The notes: generated by a model not told the origin, from the sequence alone. A DNA stretch of 64,000 nt from Actinoplanes sandaracinus (GCF_030009775.1 NZ_JASCTH010000020.1:1-64000), one strand, 5' to 3'; numbered from the stretch's first letter, positions 1 through 8,433 are shown. Translations and numbers: made by a program.

Positions 1-200
1 CCCCGGCGGATCCCACCGGCCCTGATCGGCGGGACCGACGGCCCCGGCGGATCCCACCGGCCCCGATCGGCGGGACCGACGGCCCCGGCCGATCCCACTG
101 GCCCCGATGGCCCCCCGACCCCGCTCGCCCCAATCGCCCCGGCCGATCCAATCGGCCGGACCGAGGGCACCGGCCGATCCCCCTGGCCCCAATCGGCCCC
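1..200. repeat. 41-bp tandem repeats, C-rich non-coding DNA
   Basis: Two nearly identical 41-bp units occupy 1-41 and 42-82. They differ by a single T/C change. A third, degenerate unit starts at 83 and decays into GATCC/CCGG words by about 200. The array runs off the left edge, so its full size is unknown. Every reading frame here is low-complexity Pro/Arg/Gly and none looks like a gene. The repeat lies 3' of the leftward murL gene. Confidence 0.7.
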
Positions 201-387
201 GGCGGATCGCCCGGACCGCCGTCACCGACCGGACTGACCGGACTGATTCGATTCCACCCGCCTGACCGGCTCGGCGGATCACCCGGACCGACGTCACCGA
301 ACCGGACCGACCGGACCGATTCGCCCCTGCCCAATCGGGTTGGCCGACCGCTTAGACCGACCTGCCTCGACCGATCCGATCCGATCC

Positions 388-435
388 CATCCGGCCATCC
401 GGCCATCCGGCCATCCGGCCATCCGGCCATCCGGC
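388..435. repeat. Octanucleotide tandem repeat, six copies of CATCCGGC
   Basis: Six head-to-tail copies of the 8-mer CATCCGGC lie between 388 and 435, preceded by looser GATCC words. A perfect short array of this kind is prone to slippage. No gene overlaps it. The rest of 200-690 is C-rich non-coding DNA, with a further short array at 577-636 built from GACGTAGAC and GGCGGTGTCG words. Confidence 0.75.
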
Positions 436-576
436 CGGCGGGCGAGTGGGCTGGCGAAGTTCATCGTGCCGACCGCTCGGGGATTGACCGGATGGAGCGC
501 TCCGACGCTATTGGTGCAGGCATCGATGAGCGCGTGGCCGCCGTGGGGAGCGCGTCGCTGCTCCGGAGGGCGCGGC

Positions 577-636
577 GACGTAGACGACGTAGACGACGTA
601 GGCGGTGTCGGCGACGTAGGCGGTGTCGGCGACGTT
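577..636. repeat. Short tandem array of GACGTAGAC / GGCGGTGTCG words
   Basis: GACGTAGAC is repeated, followed by two copies of an 18-bp unit containing GACGTAGGCGGTGTCG. The array is in the non-coding stretch beyond the murL terminator. I assign no function. Confidence 0.6.
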
Positions 637-668
637 CGAGCCTGCTGGGTGAGGCGGGGTGAGGTGCG

Positions 669-687
669 TCAGCGGAGGTTCCGCTGA
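669..687 (-). terminator. Probable murL terminator hairpin
   Basis: TCAGCGGA (669-676) and TCCGCTGA (680-687) form a perfect 8-bp stem with a 3-base loop. It lies 11 bases beyond the stop codon of the leftward murL gene. There is no U-tract, which is usual in high-GC actinomycetes. Confidence 0.55.
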
Positions 688-698
688 GGCGGATGTGG

Positions 699-2003
699 TC
701 AGGCGAGGGCTTCGTTGAGGATCTTCTTGTATGCCGGGGGCAGGTGATCCGGGCCGCCCGGTGTGAAGACGCTGGACCGGGACGCGTCCGTCCACGCGGA
801 GGCGGGGACGGCGGCGCGCAGGGCGACCAGCACCGGTGCGTCGTCGGTCAGCATGGCGAGCGCTACCAGGCACTCCTCGGCCTCGCCGACGCACTCGAAC
901 GGCTTGTGCGCGTCGACACCGAGTAGTTCGAGGAAGCCGGGTACCTGGGCCTCGTCGGCGAAGAGGTCGCGGCCGAAGATGTGCGCCAGGCGCTCCCGCG
1001 ACATGTGGGGCGCCATCGCCAGGAACACGAAACGGCACTTCGGACAGTCACCGCACCACCGGGCGGTCGGGTCGTGCAGCTTGAACGCCTTGTTACAGCT
1101 GGTGACGACGTCATCATACGCGGTGTGACCGGCGAACAACTGCGCGATGTGCAGCTCGGAGAGGGGCCGCAGCAGGGAGAAGTACGGGTCGGTCAACCCG
1201 GCGTAGGCTGCGACCGCGTCCCTCAGCAGTCCTTCGGCGAGAACGCCCTTGGACCACTGGTGGTTGACCTCGTGTCCGTTCCAGATCAGGTTCGGGTCGG
1301 AGGCGGAACGCTCGTTGGACATCACCACCGGTCCGAGGCCGTGCCAGGCGGCGGTGGCGATCGAGATCAGCGAATTGATCGCGGTGACCGGGATGTGCCC
1401 GTTCAGTGCGCCGGCCTTGTTCAATTCGAAGAGCCGCGGGTCGAGCTTGCGGCGGGCGGCGAGAGCGGACAGCCCGGACGCGGCGTTCACGTTCTCGATC
1501 ACCGGGTTGGGGTTGACCGAGAACGGCACCGGGTCGAGCCCTGCGGCACGCAGGATCTCCAGCGTGACGATCGAGTCCTTGCCGCCCCCGACGGCCGACA
1601 GCGGCCGGGCGCCGGGAACCTCGACGGGAGCCGCGGCCGGGATCACGCCGGGCGTCTCGACGGTCAGTTCCAGGACGTGCGGCAGGCGGTTGCGGTAGGC
1701 GTACTCCGCCATGCCCTTGGTGTAGACAGCGGTGAAGAAGGCGGCGACCTCGGCCGGAACGGGTTTGGGCGCGACCACCCGGGCCGGCGCGCCGACCTTG
1801 AAGTAGCTCACCCCGGCGACCACGTGCAGCAGGTCGAGCACGCGGTGGAAGGTCTCCGGGACGTCCCGGCCGGTCGGGACCGGGAAGGTGACGGTCTCGG
1901 TGAAACGCAGTGGCTCCGGGCCGTCCAGCAGATAGTCGAATGCCACCACCCCCGTCGCCGGATCGAACGAGTACGAGGGGAAGCGCATGACGTCGAACTG
2001 CAC
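699..2003 (-). CDS. murL: UDP-MurNAc-L-Ala-L-Glu epimerase (MurL)
   Basis: MurL works after MurD2: it uses ATP to invert the terminal L-Glu of UDP-MurNAc-L-Ala-L-Glu to D-Glu. Together they replace the glutamate racemase plus MurD route to the peptidoglycan precursor, in the cytoplasm. The 434-residue protein has a PP-loop-like nucleotide motif GGGKDS near residues 139-144 and a Cys cluster CGDCPKC in the C-terminal third, both typical of the family. I chose the GTG at 2003 because AGGAG lies 7 bases upstream; the ATG at 1988 is too far from it. The gene is divergent from murD2 with 74 bp between them, which is strong context for the assignment. Confidence 0.88.
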   Translation of the reverse strand: MQFDVMRFPSYSFDPATGVVAFDYLLDGPEPLRFTETVTFPVPTGRDVPETFHRVLDLLHVVAGVSYFKVGAPARVVAPKPVPAEVAAFFTAVYTKGMAEYAYRNRLPHVLELTVETPGVIPAAAPVEVPGARPLSAVGGGKDSIVTLEILRAAGLDPVPFSVNPNPVIENVNAASGLSALAARRKLDPRLFELNKAGALNGHIPVTAINSLISIATAAWHGLGPVVMSNERSASDPNLIWNGHEVNHQWSKGVLAEGLLRDAVAAYAGLTDPYFSLLRPLSELHIAQLFAGHTAYDDVVTSCNKAFKLHDPTARWCGDCPKCRFVFLAMAPHMSRERLAHIFGRDLFADEAQVPGFLELLGVDAHKPFECVGEAEECLVALAMLTDDAPVLVALRAAVPASAWTDASRSSVFTPGGPDHLPPAYKKILNEALA

Positions 2004-2077
2004 CCGGGAACTCCTGTCATCTGGCCGACGGGCAATATTAGTTCGTCCGGTCCGAGAGTGACGTGGGGAGAGACGAC
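2004..2077. promoter_or_regulatory. Divergent murL/murD2 promoter region
   Basis: This 74-bp spacer between the two start codons contains an A/T island (CAATATTA, about 2033-2040) that is rare in this DNA and could supply -10 elements. It also holds the Shine-Dalgarno sequences AGGAG (minus strand) and GGGGAG (2065-2070, plus strand). No operator was recognised. Confidence 0.5.
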
Positions 2078-3430
2078 GTGCGCCTGGCAGACCTGCGCGG
2101 CCGTTCGGTGGCGGTCTGGGGTACCGGCCGGGAGGGCCGGGCCGCGGTGACCGCGATCGCCCGTCACCAGCCGTCCCGCCTGATCGCGGTCGACGACCGT
2201 GCCGACTACCTGTCCGTCGAGTGGACCAGCGAGCTGGCCGCACTGGCCCCGTTGGCCGGTGGGGATCACGCGTTCGCCGCTCTGGTCAGCGCGGACGTGG
2301 TGGTCCGCTCGCCGGGGGTGCCGTCCACCCACCCGTACATGATCGAGCTGCGGGAGCGTGGGATCACGGTGACCGGCGGCAGCGCGCTGTGGATGGCCGA
2401 GCACGCCGCCCGGACTGTCGGGGTGACCGGCAGCAAGGGCAAGAGCACCACGTCGAGCCTGATCAGCCACCTGCTCACGGCGGTCGGCCGGCCCAACGCG
2501 TACGGCGGGAACATCGGCGTGCCCCTGCTGGACATGCCCGAGGCCGAGTTGTACGTGCTGGAGCTCTCCAGCTACCAGTGCGCCGATCTGACCGACTCGC
2601 CGCGGGTGGCGGTGGTCACCTCGCTGTTCCCGGAGCATCTGGACGCGCACGGCGGCGAGCGGGAGTACTACCGCGACAAGCTCAACCTTCTCGGGTACGG
2701 GCCGGAGCTGATCGTGGTGAACGGGACCGACGAGCGGCTGCGTGACGAGATCCGCGGGGTCACCGACGCGAACCGTTTCCCGCCCGTCCCGGCGGCCGCC
2801 GCCGACTCCCGGTTCCGGGTCGAGGACGGTCAGGTGTGGTGCGGCGACGAGGCGCTGTTCAGCCGGGACGCCCTGGGGCTGAAGGGCCGCCACAACGGCG
2901 GCAACCTGTGCGTCGCCCTGGCCGTGCTGGACGGCATGGGCGTGGACGTGGCGGGACAGCGCGAGACGCTCGAAGCGGCCGTCCGGTCGTTCCCGGGGCT
3001 GCCGCACCGGCTCGCCGAGATCGCTGACCCGTCCGGGCTGACCTTCGTCGACGACACGCTGTCGACGAGTCCCTACGCGGCCATGCACGCCATCGAGGCG
3101 TACGAGAACCGGCCACTCACCGTGTTGGTCGGCGGAAACGACCGTGGCCTCGATTACTCCCCGTTACGAGAGTTTCTGGCCGAGCGGGAACTCACCGTGA
3201 TCGGGTTGCCCGACAGCGGGCCGCGCATCCTGGAGGCGCTGGCGCGGCTGCCCCGGGTGCGCACCGAGCCGGCCGAGGATCTGCTCGACGCGGTCCGGCT
3301 GGCTCGCAAGATCACTCCAGCCGGGGGAGTGGTGCTGCTGTCGCCGGCCGCGCCGAGCTATGGCCGGTTCCGCAACTTCGAGCACCGCTCGGAGGTCTTC
3401 GCTCAGGCGGTGCGCGAAACGGCCGAGTGA
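2078..3430 (+). CDS. murD2: UDP-MurNAc-L-alanine--L-glutamate ligase (MurD2)
   Basis: A Mur ligase of the MurD family. It adds L-glutamate, rather than D-glutamate, to UDP-MurNAc-L-Ala, and MurL then epimerises the product. The three-domain layout is visible: an N-terminal nucleotide-sugar fold (GTGREGRAAV), a central ATPase with the P-loop GVTGSKGKSTTSS, and a C-terminal domain with GLPHRLAEI and a late GGNDRGLD motif. The 450-residue length is normal. The GTG at 2078 has GGGGAG 7 bases upstream and is preferred to the GTG at 2063. The divergent murL neighbour separates MurD2 from an ordinary MurD. In Actinoplanes-type walls residue 1 is often glycine, so the acceptor may differ; that is inference. 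Confidence 0.88.
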   Translation: MRLADLRGRSVAVWGTGREGRAAVTAIARHQPSRLIAVDDRADYLSVEWTSELAALAPLAGGDHAFAALVSADVVVRSPGVPSTHPYMIELRERGITVTGGSALWMAEHAARTVGVTGSKGKSTTSSLISHLLTAVGRPNAYGGNIGVPLLDMPEAELYVLELSSYQCADLTDSPRVAVVTSLFPEHLDAHGGEREYYRDKLNLLGYGPELIVVNGTDERLRDEIRGVTDANRFPPVPAAAADSRFRVEDGQVWCGDEALFSRDALGLKGRHNGGNLCVALAVLDGMGVDVAGQRETLEAAVRSFPGLPHRLAEIADPSGLTFVDDTLSTSPYAAMHAIEAYENRPLTVLVGGNDRGLDYSPLREFLAERELTVIGLPDSGPRILEALARLPRVRTEPAEDLLDAVRLARKITPAGGVVLLSPAAPSYGRFRNFEHRSEVFAQAVRETAE

Positions 3431-3438
3431 CGCGCGGC

Positions 3439-3479
3439 CACCGTCCGGCCGGATGGGCGTCAATCGCCGGCCGGCGGTG
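3439..3479. terminator. Bidirectional terminator between convergent genes
   Basis: CACCGTCCGGCCGG (3439-3452) pairs with CCGGCCGGCGGTG (3467-3479) with one bulged base. The stem overlaps the last codons of the leftward gene and sits 9 bases past the murD2 stop, so it could end both transcripts. Confidence 0.55.
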
Positions 3480-4032
3480 ACGTGCTGACGGTCTGGTTCC
3501 GGGTCAGGTAGGCCTGGGTGTCGCGGAACTCGGCGGAGAGCGCCTCGGTGATCTTCGTGTGCACGTAGGTGACCCGCCGGACGACCTTTCCGCGCTCGTC
3601 CGGGCAGGGGTGCCCGGCCTCCGGCAGGGCCTCGATGCTGGAGGCGCCGGCGCCCGCCCCGGTGAGGCGGAAGCCCTCCAGGCTCCCGGCGCCGGGGCCG
3701 GCCGTGACGACGACGATCAGGCTGTCGCTGGTGCTGCCCGGATTGCGGCTGACCTCGGCTCGCACGTCGCGGTCGCAGAACACGGTGTAGATCTCCTCCT
3801 TGCCCAGGTGGTAGGTGAAGCCGACGTCCGGAGCGTTGCGTGCGAGGGTCGCCGCGTCCCAGCCGAAGGCCTTCCGGACGTCCTCCGCATCGACGAACCC
3901 CGTCTTGGTGGCCGGATCGAACCGGATCTCCGCAGCGGCGGCCGGGTAGAACCGGATCTCCCCGGCGGCGGCCGGGGCGACGATGCCTCCGGCCAGGAGC
4001 CCGGCGGCCGCGAAAGCGATGGGCCGGATCAT
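3460..4032 (-). CDS. Secreted protein of unknown function, paralog of its upstream neighbour
   Basis: This 190-residue protein has an N-terminal signal peptide (Met-Ile-Arg, then an Ala/Gly/Leu-rich core ending near AAAG). Its mature region shares the block TGFVDAEDV, then GWDAATLARN, with the adjacent gene, so the two are tandem paralogs. Two Cys (CDRD, HPCPDE) in the mature part suggest one disulfide. The duplicated FYPAAAAEIRF / RFDPAT stretch near the N-terminus hints at a small internal repeat. Its ATG overlaps the neighbour's stop as ATGA, so translation is probably coupled. I do not recognise the family. Confidence 0.75.
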   Translation of the reverse strand: MIRPIAFAAAGLLAGGIVAPAAAGEIRFYPAAAAEIRFDPATKTGFVDAEDVRKAFGWDAATLARNAPDVGFTYHLGKEEIYTVFCDRDVRAEVSRNPGSTSDSLIVVVTAGPGAGSLEGFRLTGAGAGASSIEALPEAGHPCPDERGKVVRRVTYVHTKITEALSAEFRDTQAYLTRNQTVSTSPPAGD

Positions 4033-4565
4033 TCGGGCGCCTCCGGGCCGGTCCGGAGTTCGGCGAGCGAGGCGTACGTCGTCGCGAACTCGGCGATCAG
4101 GTGCTCGGTGGTGGTGGTCGCCAGGCGGCGTGATGAGCGGATGGTCTTTCCGTGGGCGGTGTCGGGGCACGGGACACCGGGCACGGGTTCCACGGTGGTG
4201 CTGGACATCCCCATGTTCGAGCCGGTGAGCCGGAAGCCGGCGACCTCGGTCCCGCCCGCCCGGTAGGTGACCGAGGCGGCCAGGAATTCCGTCATCCCCT
4301 GAAGGGCGCGCGCGGCGTCGAAGGGACGGCCGTCGTCGCAGGTGACCGACCAGGTCTCGACGACGTGGGTGTTGTGCTCGAACTTGATCTTCGCGGCCTC
4401 CCTCGACAGCTTCGCGCCGTCCCACTTGAGGCCCCGCAGCACGTCCTCCGCGTCGACGTATCCGGTGTTGGTATGGAAGTCGAAGGTCACCCCCGCCCGG
4501 GCCGGGGCGGCACTCGAGAGGCTGCCGGCGACGGCCGCGCTGATCAATACGGGAAGCAGTCGCAT
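4029..4565 (-). CDS. Secreted protein of unknown function, first gene of a tandem paralog pair
   Basis: A 178-residue exported protein: a signal peptide (MRLLPVLISAAVAG...) with a probable cut after APARA, then a region matching its downstream paralog (TGYVDAEDV, KWDGAKLSRE, GFRLTG, PCPD). Two Cys (TCDDGR, VPCPD) are conserved between the paralogs. The start has AGGAG 8 bases upstream. An upstream in-frame Met exists but has no ribosome site. Both genes form a two-gene operon read leftward from the 4566-5035 spacer. Function unknown. Confidence 0.78.
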   Translation of the reverse strand: MRLLPVLISAAVAGSLSSAAPARAGVTFDFHTNTGYVDAEDVLRGLKWDGAKLSREAAKIKFEHNTHVVETWSVTCDDGRPFDAARALQGMTEFLAASVTYRAGGTEVAGFRLTGSNMGMSSTTVEPVPGVPCPDTAHGKTIRSSRRLATTTTEHLIAEFATTYASLAELRTGPEAPE

Positions 4566-5035
4566 GCCCTTTTCTCCTGATTTGCGAAGCGGGTCACCCG
4601 ATGTTTTCACGGCAGTGCGCGGGGCCTGGCCAAAGGTAAGAATCCCGGCCATTCGGATGACCCCCGCCGTCGCATTCCAGGCCCGCCCGGCGCGTACGCC
4701 GTACCGGAAATTTTTTTGATCTTGCTTTCAAGTGACGACGAGGTTTCGCACCGTCACTGAGATGGCCCGATCGTCTGCGCTGCGATGGCCGAACGGTCAT
4801 CCCGTAGTCCGCCCAACGGCCAGGTGGAAATCGTCCAAATGCGTACATGTGATGGCGGTCACGTCGTAACGGCCATTTGGGGATTGATAGCTGCCATTCG
4901 GCGGGCTCGAAACATCAGTTCATTCGGGCTGGTGGGTAACGGTTCTGAAAACTTCCTTCACAGTCTTGACAGCAGGGGGGCATTAGTAAGAACTTTTACC
5001 GCGACAGTAAACAGTCCTTCCTGAAAGGGTGTCCG
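4566..5035. promoter_or_regulatory. 470-bp divergent regulatory region upstream of the amino-sugar uptake block
   Basis: This region is less GC-rich than its surroundings, with an A/T patch near 4708-4735. It contains a consensus -35 TTGACA (4966-4971), but no good -10 at 17 bp; TAAGAA (4987-4992) is the nearest candidate at 15 bp. Partial dyads TGAAAACTTCCTTCA (about 4946-4960) and GTAAGAACTTTTAC (about 4986-4999) flank it. Both could be sites for the RpiR regulator encoded just downstream, a family that often binds TGAAA...TTTCA-like dyads. That is inference. No ORF here looks real. Confidence 0.45.
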
Positions 5036-6034
5036 ATGGCTGAGCCGGAGATGGACGGCACCGCGTTGACCGCGGTCGCCGACTCGCTGGTTCGCGGCGC
5101 CGCCCGTTACGGGAACGACCACGGGGGCGAGCGAATCATCACGAACGGTGTGAACCGACCTCCCGCCGACGGGGTGCTCGCTCGGGTCAGGACGCTGCTG
5201 CCGGACTTCACCGGGGCGCTGCAGCGGGTCGCCGAGCAGGTGCTCACCGACCCGGCCGGCGCCTCGCGGGCGACCATCGTCGAGCTGGCCGAGCGCAGCG
5301 GCACCTCGCCCGCGACGATCACCCGGTTCTGCCGGGCGGTCGGCTTCGACGGGTACGCGGACCTGCGTCTCGGCATCGCGTCGGAGACCGGGCGGGCCCG
5401 CTCGGCCGGCTGGACCGTGGACATCGGCCGCGAGATCCAGCCCAACGACCCCCTGGAGCGGGTGCTCGGCCAGATCATGGCCGCCGACACCAGGGCCATG
5501 CACGACACCGCCGCGCTGCTGGATCTGGGCGAGGTGGAGCGGGCCGCGGGGGCGATCGCCGTCGCGCCGCGGGTGAACATCTTCGGCGCCAGCGGAAGCG
5601 CGCTGGTCGGCGAGGAGATGCAGTTCAGTCTGCACCGCATCGGCATCCCGGTGTGGGCCTGGACCGACGTGCACAACGGTCTGGCCAGCGCCGCCTTGTC
5701 CAGGCCCGGCGACGTCGCGCTCGGCATCTCGCACAGTGGCGAGACCGGCGAGACGATCGAGCTGCTCGCGGAGGCGAACAGCCGGGGCGCCACCACGATC
5801 GCGCTCACCAGCTTCCCCCGATCCCCGCTGGCCGAGTTGGCGGACATCGTCCTGCTCACCGCCACCCAGGCGACGACCTTCCGGCCGGACGCGCTCAGCG
5901 CCCGCCACCCGCAGCTGGTGGTTCTCGACCTGCTGTACGTCGCCGTCGCGCAACGAACCCACGAACGGTCGCACGCCGCGTTCCAGCGCACCGCTCAAGC
6001 GGTGCACGGGCACAAGGCCGCGAAAGACAGCTGA
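5036..6034 (+). CDS. RpiR/MurR-family transcriptional regulator with SIS domain
   Basis: A 332-residue regulator with an N-terminal HTH_6 domain at about 50-115 (TIVELAERSGTSPATITRFC) and a C-terminal SIS sugar-phosphate isomerase-like domain at about 160-290 (IFGASGSALVGEEMQ, GISHSGETGETIELL). SIS domains bind phosphosugars. Next to chitobiose/GlcNAc importers the likely ligand is an amino-sugar phosphate such as GlcNAc-6-P, which is inference. The start has GAAAGGG just upstream. It is co-directional with the importer, 36 bp ahead of it, and so probably controls it. In Streptomyces the analogous Das genes are controlled by the GntR-type DasR, so an RpiR here is a different wiring. Confidence 0.85.
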   Translation: MAEPEMDGTALTAVADSLVRGAARYGNDHGGERIITNGVNRPPADGVLARVRTLLPDFTGALQRVAEQVLTDPAGASRATIVELAERSGTSPATITRFCRAVGFDGYADLRLGIASETGRARSAGWTVDIGREIQPNDPLERVLGQIMAADTRAMHDTAALLDLGEVERAAGAIAVAPRVNIFGASGSALVGEEMQFSLHRIGIPVWAWTDVHNGLASAALSRPGDVALGISHSGETGETIELLAEANSRGATTIALTSFPRSPLAELADIVLLTATQATTFRPDALSARHPQLVVLDLLYVAVAQRTHERSHAAFQRTAQAVHGHKAAKDS

Positions 6035-6070
6035 ACCCCTGTGACGAATGAAAATCCCTCGGGAGGAATT

Positions 6071-7384
6071 GTGAAGCGCAAGATCGTGGTCGCCGCGGCG
6101 CTCGCCGCGTCGATGCTCGGCGTCGCCGCATGTGGAAACAGTGGCGGTGACGACGCCAAGACCTCGGCCGCCGGCAAGGTCGACGGCGCCGGCAAGACCA
6201 TCAAGGTCTGGCTCATGGTCGACGCCGAGACCGCGTGGAAGGGCGTCGTCGACGATGCCTCCCAGCGATTCACCGCGGCCACCGGCGCGAAGGTGAACGT
6301 CGAGTACCAGCAGTGGGCCAACCATCTCACCAAGCTGGACGCCACGCTGGCCGGCTCGGACGTTCCGGACGTGGTCGAGCTCGGCAACACCGAGTTCTCC
6401 AAGTACGTCTTCAGCGGTGGCTTCGCCGAGCTCAACAAGGGTGACTTCGAGAACTCCGGCACCTGGCTGCCCGGTCTCTCCGGCGCCTGCGAGTCCGAGG
6501 GCAAGGTCTACTGCGTGCCCTACTACGCCGGCGCTCGCGTCCTGATCTACCGCAAGGACCTCTTCGAGAAGGCCGGTATCACCGGCGCCCCGAAGACCTA
6601 CGCGGACTTCACCGCCGCCGCCGAGAAGCTGAAGGCCGGCAACGCGGGCGACCCCAAGTTCAGCGCCTTCTACATGCCGGGCCAGTACTGGTACGCGGCC
6701 ATGTCGTGGGTGAAGGGCTCCGGCGGCGAGATCGCCAAGCAGGAGGGCGGCAAGTGGGCCGGCCAGCTCTCCACCCCGCAGTCGCAGGCGGGCCTGCAGA
6801 AGTGGGTCGACCTGACCAAGACGTACTCGAAGGCTGACGTCACCAAGAACGAGAACGAGCAGGCCGGCATCTTCGCGCAGGGCTCCGGCGGCATGTTCTA
6901 CGGCAACGCCTGGGAGCAGGGCTCGGCCGAGGAGACCCGCAAGGACCCGAACGACCCGACGTCCGAGCTGATCCCGACCCCGGTCAAGGGCAAGCTGGCC
7001 GCCGCTCCGCTGCCCGAGGTGCCGTCCTTCCTCGGTGGCTCCAACCTCGGTGTGACCGCCAAGAGCGCCAACAAGGAGCTCGCCGCCCAGTGGGTCAAGG
7101 CCTTCACCGACAGCAAGGCGATGGAGGGGCTGGCCAAGGCCGGCGCCCTGCCGAACGCCACCAACCTGCTGGACAAGGCCGCGACCGACAACCCGAAGAT
7201 CGCGCCGGCGGCGCTCGCCGCGAAGAACAGCTGGTTCCCGCCGAACGCCGAGAAGTGGGCCGACGTCGAGAAGGCCAGCATCCTGCAGACCATGCTGACG
7301 GACATCCTGACCGGTAAGAAGTCGGTGGCCGACGGCACCAAGTGGGCGGACGAGCAGATCGCCGCGACGCTCAACGAGGCCTGA
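6071..7384 (+). CDS. Sugar ABC transporter substrate-binding lipoprotein (DasA-like)
   Basis: A 437-residue extracellular solute-binding protein of the carbohydrate (CUT1) class. It has a lipoprotein signal with lipobox LGVAAC (Cys21), then the family pattern seen in DasA: WLM near the mature N-terminus, QQW, and DVVELGNTEF. DasA binds N,N'-diacetylchitobiose; the match here is by recall of motifs, so chitooligosaccharide is the likely but unproven ligand. The GTG at 6071 was chosen for its GGGAGGA ribosome site; the upstream ATG would disrupt the signal peptide. It heads an importer with two permeases but no ATPase, implying a shared MsiK-type ATPase elsewhere. Confidence 0.82.
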   Translation: MKRKIVVAAALAASMLGVAACGNSGGDDAKTSAAGKVDGAGKTIKVWLMVDAETAWKGVVDDASQRFTAATGAKVNVEYQQWANHLTKLDATLAGSDVPDVVELGNTEFSKYVFSGGFAELNKGDFENSGTWLPGLSGACESEGKVYCVPYYAGARVLIYRKDLFEKAGITGAPKTYADFTAAAEKLKAGNAGDPKFSAFYMPGQYWYAAMSWVKGSGGEIAKQEGGKWAGQLSTPQSQAGLQKWVDLTKTYSKADVTKNENEQAGIFAQGSGGMFYGNAWEQGSAEETRKDPNDPTSELIPTPVKGKLAAAPLPEVPSFLGGSNLGVTAKSANKELAAQWVKAFTDSKAMEGLAKAGALPNATNLLDKAATDNPKIAPAALAAKNSWFPPNAEKWADVEKASILQTMLTDILTGKKSVADGTKWADEQIAATLNEA

Positions 7385-7391
7385 CGACCAG

Positions 7392-7428
7392 GTGCCGCCC
7401 GTCCGTCCTTCTGCTGGGCGGGCGGCAC
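7392..7428 (+). promoter_or_regulatory. Intercistronic stem-loop between binding protein and permease genes
   Basis: GTGCCGCCCG (7392-7401) and CGGGCGGCAC (7419-7428) form a perfect 10-bp stem 7 bases after the binding-protein stop. Such hairpins commonly protect the 5' cistron or partly terminate, letting binding protein exceed permease. No U-tract follows. Confidence 0.6.
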
Positions 7429-7458
7429 ACCCTCTGATGGTGGAAGAGGATTTCGAGG

Positions 7459-8433
7459 ATGTACGCCGTCGACTCACCGCCGACCCCGGCCCGGTCGCCG
7501 CAGACCCCGCCTGCGCAGCACGCGAAGCCGGTGCGCCGCCGCAGCCAGCGGGAGGCCCGTGTCGCCTGGCTGCTCTCCCTGCCCACGCTCGTGATCCTGA
7601 TCGCGATGCTGGCCTACCCGCTCTACCGCATGATCGTGCTGTCGTTCCAGAACATGCGGCTCAAGGAGCTGTTCTCCGGCGCGACTCCGCCGTGGGCCGG
7701 CTTCGACCAGTACACGAAGGCTCTGACCGACGGTGTGTTCTGGGGTGTCGTCGGCCGTACCGCCGCTTTCACGGTCGTCTCGGTCTCGCTCTCGGTCCTG
7801 GCCGGACTCGGCATCGCGCTGCTGATGCGCCGGGTGCACAGCAAGGTCCGGATCTTCATGATGGTCGCGATGATGTTCGTCTGGGCGCTGCCCCAGCTGG
7901 TCGCCGCGCAGTCGTTCCGCTGGCTGACCGACTCGGACTTCGGCGTCCTGAACTACGTGCTCACCAAGCTCGGGCTGGACTACGCGACCCACAGCTGGTT
8001 CGTGAACCCGTGGGAGGGCTGGACGGTGATCACCGTGCTGGTGGTCTGGGCCGGCATCCCCTTCCTGGCCATCTCGCTCAGCGCCGGCCTCACTCAGGTG
8101 CCGAAGGAGCTGCTGGAAGCCGCGACAGTGGACGGCGCCACGCCGTGGCAGGCGCTGCGCAACATCACCCTGCCCATCCTGAAGCCGCTGCTGACCATCG
8201 TCACCACGCTGTCGGTGATCTGGAACTTCGGCCTCTTCACCCAGAACTGGGCGCTGCGTGACGGCCATCCGGAGCCGGTCTACCAGACTCTGGCGACCTT
8301 CTCGTACACGCAGGCGTTCGGGCGTTCCAACTACAGCTACGGCTCGGCGATCGCGGTGATCACCGTGCTGCTGATGCTCGGCGTGATGATCTTCTATATC
8401 CGCCAGATGTTCAAAATCGGAGAGGTGGACTGA
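7459..8433 (+). CDS. Sugar ABC transporter permease 1 (DasB-like)
   Basis: A 324-residue inner-membrane permease of the MalF type. A basic Pro-rich cytoplasmic N-tail (about 1-38) precedes six predicted membrane segments. The EAA loop that docks the ATPase is visible as EAATVDGATPWQALRNITLP near residues 215-235. It follows the binding-protein gene by 74 bp and shares a base with the next permease (TGATG), so the two permeases are translationally coupled. With the neighbouring genes it would import chitobiose-like sugars. Confidence 0.85.
   Translation: MYAVDSPPTPARSPQTPPAQHAKPVRRRSQREARVAWLLSLPTLVILIAMLAYPLYRMIVLSFQNMRLKELFSGATPPWAGFDQYTKALTDGVFWGVVGRTAAFTVVSVSLSVLAGLGIALLMRRVHSKVRIFMMVAMMFVWALPQLVAAQSFRWLTDSDFGVLNYVLTKLGLDYATHSWFVNPWEGWTVITVLVVWAGIPFLAISLSAGLTQVPKELLEAATVDGATPWQALRNITLPILKPLLTIVTTLSVIWNFGLFTQNWALRDGHPEPVYQTLATFSYTQAFGRSNYSYGSAIAVITVLLMLGVMIFYIRQMFKIGEVD

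Noticed and set aside
699..2243. Longer 514-residue reading of murL starting at 2243
   Set aside because: The extension runs antisense into murD2, is Arg/Pro-rich and has no ribosome site; the GTG at 2003 has an ideal one.
4566..5035. DasR (dre) operator in front of the chitobiose importer
   Set aside because: No TGGTCTAGACCA-like sequence was found in this spacer or in the gaps between the importer genes.
4958..7477. Long leftward ORF antisense to the RpiR and binding-protein genes
   Set aside because: Typical high-GC shadow frame: His/Val/Arg/Gly-rich with no motif, while the sense genes have clear family signatures. The same applies to 8394-10607.
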